NCBI RefSeq assembly: GCF_019931755.1
Contig: NZ_CP082918.1
Coordinates: 352,001 to 416,000 of the forward strand
Source of the DNA: Sutcliffiella horikoshii
Lineage (GTDB): Bacteria > Bacillota > Bacilli > Bacillales > Bacillaceae_I
Length of the DNA stretch: 64,000 nt
Reading direction: 5' to 3'
The notes below the pieces were generated by a model that searched no databases, was not told the DNA's origin, and worked only from the letters and a program-made list of their open reading frames with translations. A program made the position numbers and the translations under genes. Positions 60,669 to 64,000 of this stretch are shown here, piece after piece; position 1 is the first letter of the stretch; every line of letters begins with the position of its first letter.

Positions 60669-60980
60669 ATGCAAATCAATAAACTACGTGGAAAAGAACT
60701 GGATCAACTTTTTGAATCTATTCTTTCTTTAAAAGATATGGAAGAGTGCTATCGATTTTTCGATGACCTCTGTACCATCAATGAAATCCAATCTTTGGCA
60801 CAGCGCCTAGAGGTGGCAAGAATGCTGAGAGAAGGTTTCACGTATCATAAAATCGAGACAGAAACCGGTGCAAGCACTGCGACAATCTCTCGTGTGAAAC
60901 GTTGCCTGAACTATGGTAACGATGCTTACGAGATGGCGCTTGAGCGTATTGCAGAAGAGAAAAAAACTGAAGAAGTGTAA
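60669..60980 (+). CDS. yerC: TrpR-like DNA-binding protein YerC
   Basis: A 103-residue YerC/YecD-family protein with a TrpR-type helix-turn-helix: TINEIQSLAQRLEVARMLREG then TYHKIETETGASTATISRVKRCLNYG. The regulon is not known. The ribosome site is AAAGGAG. It is the third gene of the yerA-B-C cluster. Confidence 0.93.
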   Translation: MQINKLRGKELDQLFESILSLKDMEECYRFFDDLCTINEIQSLAQRLEVARMLREGFTYHKIETETGASTATISRVKRCLNYGNDAYEMALERIAEEKKTEEV

Positions 60981-60992
60981 ATGAGTTAAGGT

Positions 60993-61032
60993 GGCCCGCT
61001 GTGATGGAAATGCAGCGGGCCATCTTTTTTTC
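60993..61032 (+). terminator. Terminator of yerC
   Basis: GGCCCGCTG (60993-61001) pairs with CAGCGGGCC (61013-61021), followed by ATCTTTTTTTT. Confidence 0.93.
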
Positions 61033-61056
61033 CATGGATGGAGCTCCGTTCTATCT

Positions 61057-61312
61057 GCCCGAACAGTGGGAGGAACCCCATGAAAAGTCTAATAGAAGGG
61101 CTCTATAAGCCCGAACGGTGGGGAAAACCCCGTGAAAAGTCTAATAGAACGCTTCTATACGCCCGAACGGTGGGGGAAACCCTATGAAAAGTCTAATAGA
61201 AGGGCTCTATACGCCCGAACCACGTGAAATTCTTCATAAAAAGTCTAATAGAAGGGTTCTATATGCCCGAACTGCGTGAAATCCCCCATGAAAAGTCTAA
61301 TAGAACGGTTCC
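61057..61312 (+). repeat. 52-bp tandem array E, five units
   Basis: GCCCGAAC starts units at 61057, 61109, 61161, 61213 and 61265, exactly 52 bases apart. The interior AAAAGTCTAATAGAA is constant, and most units contain ATAGAA-N3-TTCTAT, a hairpin with a three-base loop. The sequence is unlike arrays A-D although the period is the same. It follows the yerC terminator directly. Confidence 0.93.
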
Positions 61313-61340
61313 TCTTAACTTCTCTCAACCAAACAAACTA

Positions 61341-61371
61341 AAAAACCGCCTCTTATTAAGAAGCGGTTTTT
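61341..61371 (-). terminator. Terminator of the small minus-strand gene
   Basis: AAAAACCGC (61341-61349) pairs with GCGGTTTTT (61363-61371); the minus strand continues with T residues. It lies 31 bases beyond the stop at 61402. Confidence 0.85.
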
Positions 61372-61401
61372 CAAAAGTAAAAACTCTAAAGAAACCATGC
61401 A

Positions 61402-61563
61402 TCATCGATAAAACGTCTCTTGATTTGATTTTACTTGGTCGACTGTTTTAGTGGATGCCGAGGGGTCTGCCGTACTCCTTCTTCTTTTCCCAAAATAGTC
61501 TACGAGCGCACCGAAGGCCAAAAGAATTGCAAATCCGATAACAAACCATAGCCACATAGGCAT
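61402..61563 (-). CDS. Small membrane protein, 53 residues
   Basis: Start ATG (61563-61561) follows AAGGAGGTG. The product begins MPMWLWFVIGFAILLAFGAL, one helix (about 4-22), then VDYFGKRRRS and a hydrophilic tail. It has its own terminator. It is divergent from pcrB. I do not recognise the family; expression signals and topology make it a likely real gene. Confidence 0.7.
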   Translation of the reverse strand: MPMWLWFVIGFAILLAFGALVDYFGKRRRSTADPSASTKTVDQVKSNQETFYR

Positions 61564-61789
61564 GTTGGACACCTCCTTATCACATCATATTTTGGACCGG
61601 GGGCGATATGCATTCATTTATCAAAAGGCAACTATTTTCCTAAGTATTCTTAATGGTGTTATTTTCTACTTACCCGCTATCTAGAAGGAATAACAGACCA
61701 CAGAAAAAATAAATCTTTTGGTCTACTGTAAAAGGTCGTAACTTCCAGTAAACAATCTCTGTTTCTCTTTTTCGTATTAGCTGGGATTT

Positions 61790-61798
61790 TGCTATAAT
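61790..61798 (+). promoter_or_regulatory. Extended -10 promoter of pcrB
   Basis: TGCTATAAT, a consensus -10 (61793-61798) with TGn extension. No good -35 is visible. It lies 35 bases before the GTG start. Confidence 0.65.
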
Positions 61799-61833
61799 AG
61801 GGGAATGGAAAATTAGAATGGGGGACGTTTGCA

Positions 61834-62523
61834 GTGTTAATGGAAATACGTGAGTGGAAGCACGTTTTTAAATTGGATCCTAATAAAGAGATATCGGACG
61901 AAGATTTAGAGCTTGTGTGCGAATCTGGCACAGATGCTATTCTAGTCGGAGGTACGGACGGGGTCACATTGGACAATGTGCTGAGCCTGATGAGCAGGGT
62001 GCGCAGATATTCCTTGCCGTGTGCATTGGAGGTTTCCACCATTGAATCGGTCACGCCGGGATTTGATTTTTATTTTATCCCAAGTGTGTTGAACAGCAGA
62101 AAGACAGAATGGGTCACAGACCTTCATATAGAAGCGCTAAAAGAGTACGGCGATATCATGAACTGGGAGGAAATCGTGGCTGAAGGATACTGCATCCTTA
62201 ATGCCGACTGCAAAGCTGCCAAGCTGACAGATGCAAAAACGGACCTCGACAAAGAAGATGTGATCGCTTATGCAAGATTGGCGGAGAAAATGTTTAATCT
62301 GCCTATCTTTTACTTAGAATATAGTGGTACGTACGGGGACGTGGAAATGGTCCAGGCGGCAAAACAAACACTAGAAAAGACGCAACTGTTCTACGGAGGC
62401 GGCATCTCCACGGCAGAGCGCGCCAAAGAAATGGTAGCCCACGCTGATACCGTAGTAGTAGGAAATGCCGTATACGATAACTTAAAAGAAGCCCTAAAAA
62501 CAGTAGACGCTGTGAAAAATTAG
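61834..62523 (+). CDS. pcrB: Heptaprenylglyceryl phosphate synthase
   Basis: A 229-residue TIM-barrel enzyme that in Bacillus joins glycerol-1-phosphate to heptaprenyl diphosphate, giving an archaeal-type ether lipid. It contains [53 protein letters not shown] and FYGGGI. The start is GTG at 61834 (GGGGGA eight bases before), ahead of an in-frame ATG at 61840. It precedes pcrA as in B. subtilis, with a palindromic element between. Confidence 0.94.
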   Translation: MLMEIREWKHVFKLDPNKEISDEDLELVCESGTDAILVGGTDGVTLDNVLSLMSRVRRYSLPCALEVSTIESVTPGFDFYFIPSVLNSRKTEWVTDLHIEALKEYGDIMNWEEIVAEGYCILNADCKAAKLTDAKTDLDKEDVIAYARLAEKMFNLPIFYLEYSGTYGDVEMVQAAKQTLEKTQLFYGGGISTAERAKEMVAHADTVVVGNAVYDNLKEALKTVDAVKN

Positions 62524-62541
62524 TAGTAGCCAGATATTCTA

Positions 62542-62725
62542 GCTGTTGATTGGAGCACAGGGCGAAGACTCCTCGAAAATGCTACGCATTTTCTTCGTGC
62601 GATGTATCGCTGTCGAAGCCTTCCTTGTCCTGAGGGAGATAGCGGTAGGTTGAGACCCCGCAACGAAGTGAGGAGGCTCAAGCACCGCCCCTAGGAAAGC
62701 GAAGCCCAGTGCGGAAATCAACAGC
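62542..62725 (+). repeat. Palindromic leader element, copy 6 (long form), before pcrA
   Basis: A 184-bp copy with perfect outer arms GCTGTTGATT / AATCAACAGC, second helix GGGC / GCCC and third TTGAG / CTCAA. It carries the same two-hairpin insertion (62574-62631) as copy 1. It ends 96 bases before the pcrA ATG. Confidence 0.93.
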
Positions 62726-62821
62726 GGTTGTTCACAAAGATTCTAAAATTAATAGTAATTAACGAGCCAATTTAGTATGATAGAAAATAAGAACATATGT
62801 TTGTTGGGACGGTGAAAAAAT

Positions 62822-64000
62822 ATGCAATATTTAAGTCAAAGGCTTCTTGAGGGACTGAACCCCATGCAAAAAGAAGCAGTGAAAAAAACGGACGGACCCT
62901 TACTCATCATGGCCGGAGCGGGAAGTGGGAAAACCAAGGTGCTGACGCATCGAATCGCCTACCTGATGGCCGAAAAACAGGTGGCGCCTTGGAATATCCT
63001 TGCGATCACCTTTACAAATAAAGCGGCACGTGAAATGAAAGAGCGTGTGGAAAAGCTACTCGGACCTGCTGCAGAAGACATCTGGATCTCCACATTTCAC
63101 TCCATGTGTGTGCGAATCCTGCGCCGTGACATTGACCGCATCGGAATGAACCGCAATTTTACCATTCTTGATACGACCGACCAGCTGTCTGTCATCAAGA
63201 ATATTTTAAAAGACCGCAATATTGATCCAAAAAAGTTTGAACCAAGAACAATCCTAGGTACCATCAGCTCTGCAAAAAATGAACTGATGACCCCGGAACA
63301 ATATGCAAAACAGCCACTTGGGCCATACGAGCAACAAGTAGCGGAGATCTATACCGACTACCAAAAGAGGTTGAAAAAGAACCAGGCGCTTGATTTTGAC
63401 GATCTAATCATGACGACCATTCACCTCTTTAAACGTGTACCGGAAGTGCTGGAGTACTATCAACGCAAGTTTCAGTACATTCACGTGGACGAGTATCAGG
63501 ATACGAACAGAGCGCAATATACGTTAGTTAACCTGTTAGCGGACCGCCTGAAAAACCTTTGTGTGGTAGGGGATTCTGATCAGTCCATCTATCGCTGGCG
63601 AGGAGCGGATATAGCCAATATCCTTTCTTTTGAAAAAGACTATCCAAACGCGGAAGTCGTGCTGCTTGAGCAAAATTATCGTTCGACAAAACGTATTCTA
63701 GAAGCGGCTAACCGAGTGATAGATAACAATATCGGCCGTAAAAAGAAGAACCTTTGGACAGAAAACGACGAAGGGCAAAAAATCATCCATTATCAAGCTG
63801 ATTCTGAAAAATCGGAAGCGCAGTTTGTGGTCGGGAAAATGCGTGAACTCATGCAAAAAGACCCAACACGCACGCTTGGTGACTTTGCAATCCTTTACCG
63901 CACAAACGCCCAGTCCCGTGTGATGGAGGAAATGCTCCTCATGTCCAACATCAACTACACGATCGTCGGCGGAACCAAGTTCTACGACAGAAAAGAAATC
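62822..64000 (+). CDS. pcrA: ATP-dependent DNA helicase PcrA, N-terminal part (runs off the window)
   Basis: The first 393 codons, open to the end of the window. UvrD/PcrA helicase motifs appear in order: Q motif [10 protein letters not shown], Walker A AGAGSGKT, motif Ia [25 protein letters not shown], motif [10 protein letters not shown], motif [17 protein letters not shown] and motif [10 protein letters not shown]. It is an essential SF1A 3'-5' helicase for repair and rolling-circle replication. ATG at 62822 follows GGACGGTG. ligA would be expected next in Bacillus. Confidence 0.97.
   Translation, partial: MQYLSQRLLEGLNPMQKEAVKKTDGPLLIMAGAGSGKTKVLTHRIAYLMAEKQVAPWNILAITFTNKAAREMKERVEKLLGPAAEDIWISTFHSMCVRILRRDIDRIGMNRNFTILDTTDQLSVIKNILKDRNIDPKKFEPRTILGTISSAKNELMTPEQYAKQPLGPYEQQVAEIYTDYQKRLKKNQALDFDDLIMTTIHLFKRVPEVLEYYQRKFQYIHVDEYQDTNRAQYTLVNLLADRLKNLCVVGDSDQSIYRWRGADIANILSFEKDYPNAEVVLLEQNYRSTKRILEAANRVIDNNIGRKKKNLWTENDEGQKIIHYQADSEKSEAQFVVGKMRELMQKDPTRTLGDFAILYRTNAQSRVMEEMLLMSNINYTIVGGTKFYDRKEI

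Noticed and set aside
61224..61451. 75-codon plus-strand frame over array E and a terminator
   Set aside because: It crosses the array and a strong terminator stem and is antisense to the better-supported small membrane protein.

Overview
The window is a stretch of a Bacillaceae chromosome (Bacillus-type Firmicute). The evidence is a complete rrn operon with Bacillus-like 16S and a CCTCC anti-SD tail, strong AGGAGG ribosome sites with frequent TTG/GTG starts, and a gene order that I recall from Bacillus subtilis: yeaC-yeaD-yebA-guaA-pbuG ... yebE-yebG-purEKBCSQLFMNHD-yerA-yerB-yerC-pcrB-pcrA. I cannot fix the genus from sequence reading alone.

Layout. 1-3.2 kb: an OmpR-type regulator and the start of its sensor kinase, divergent from an FtsX-type ABC exporter. 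3.3-13.1 kb: accessory DNA with a 1984-residue sortase-anchored metallophosphatase, a small HD-domain alarmone-hydrolase-like protein, a lipoprotein, cspC, a CarD-family regulator and a decayed duplicate of surface-protein DNA. 13.2-18.3 kb: a second two-component system with its ABC exporter. 18.4-20.2 kb: a VOC protein, an orphan RsbT-like kinase and a YbcI-like (DUF2294) protein. 20.6-28.8 kb: yeaC-yeaD-yebA, guaA and pbuG. 28.9-34.2 kb: rrn 16S-23S-5S with two tandem promoters and no tRNA in the spacers. 34.8-42.2 kb: a nucleotide-kinase-like protein, a complete sigY-yxlCDEFG operon, an Hsp20 protein, an MFS exporter with a possible leader peptide, and a BCCT transporter. 42.4-57.1 kb: yebE, yebG and the complete twelve-gene purine operon. 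57.1-64 kb: yerA, yerB, yerC, two very small membrane proteins, pcrB and the 5' part of pcrA.

The purine genes form one regulon. guaA, pbuG and purE each carry a guanine-class purine riboswitch (specificity C in GACTA) followed by a terminator. pbuG and purE also have paired PurR boxes and good sigma-A promoters. The operon is tightly coupled by ATGA-type overlaps except at purC, purM and purD.

The most unusual content is non-coding. (1) Six copies of a 126-189 bp palindromic element lie in leaders of guaA, purE, purC (two, head to head), purD and pcrA. Their paired arms differ between copies but stay complementary within each copy, which points to a conserved RNA (or DNA hairpin) structure. 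(2) Seven short intergenic tandem arrays have unit lengths of only two kinds: 51-52 bp (five arrays, hairpin in each unit) and 21 bp (two arrays), about five and two DNA helical turns. No transposase, integrase, CRISPR-Cas or phage gene is present.
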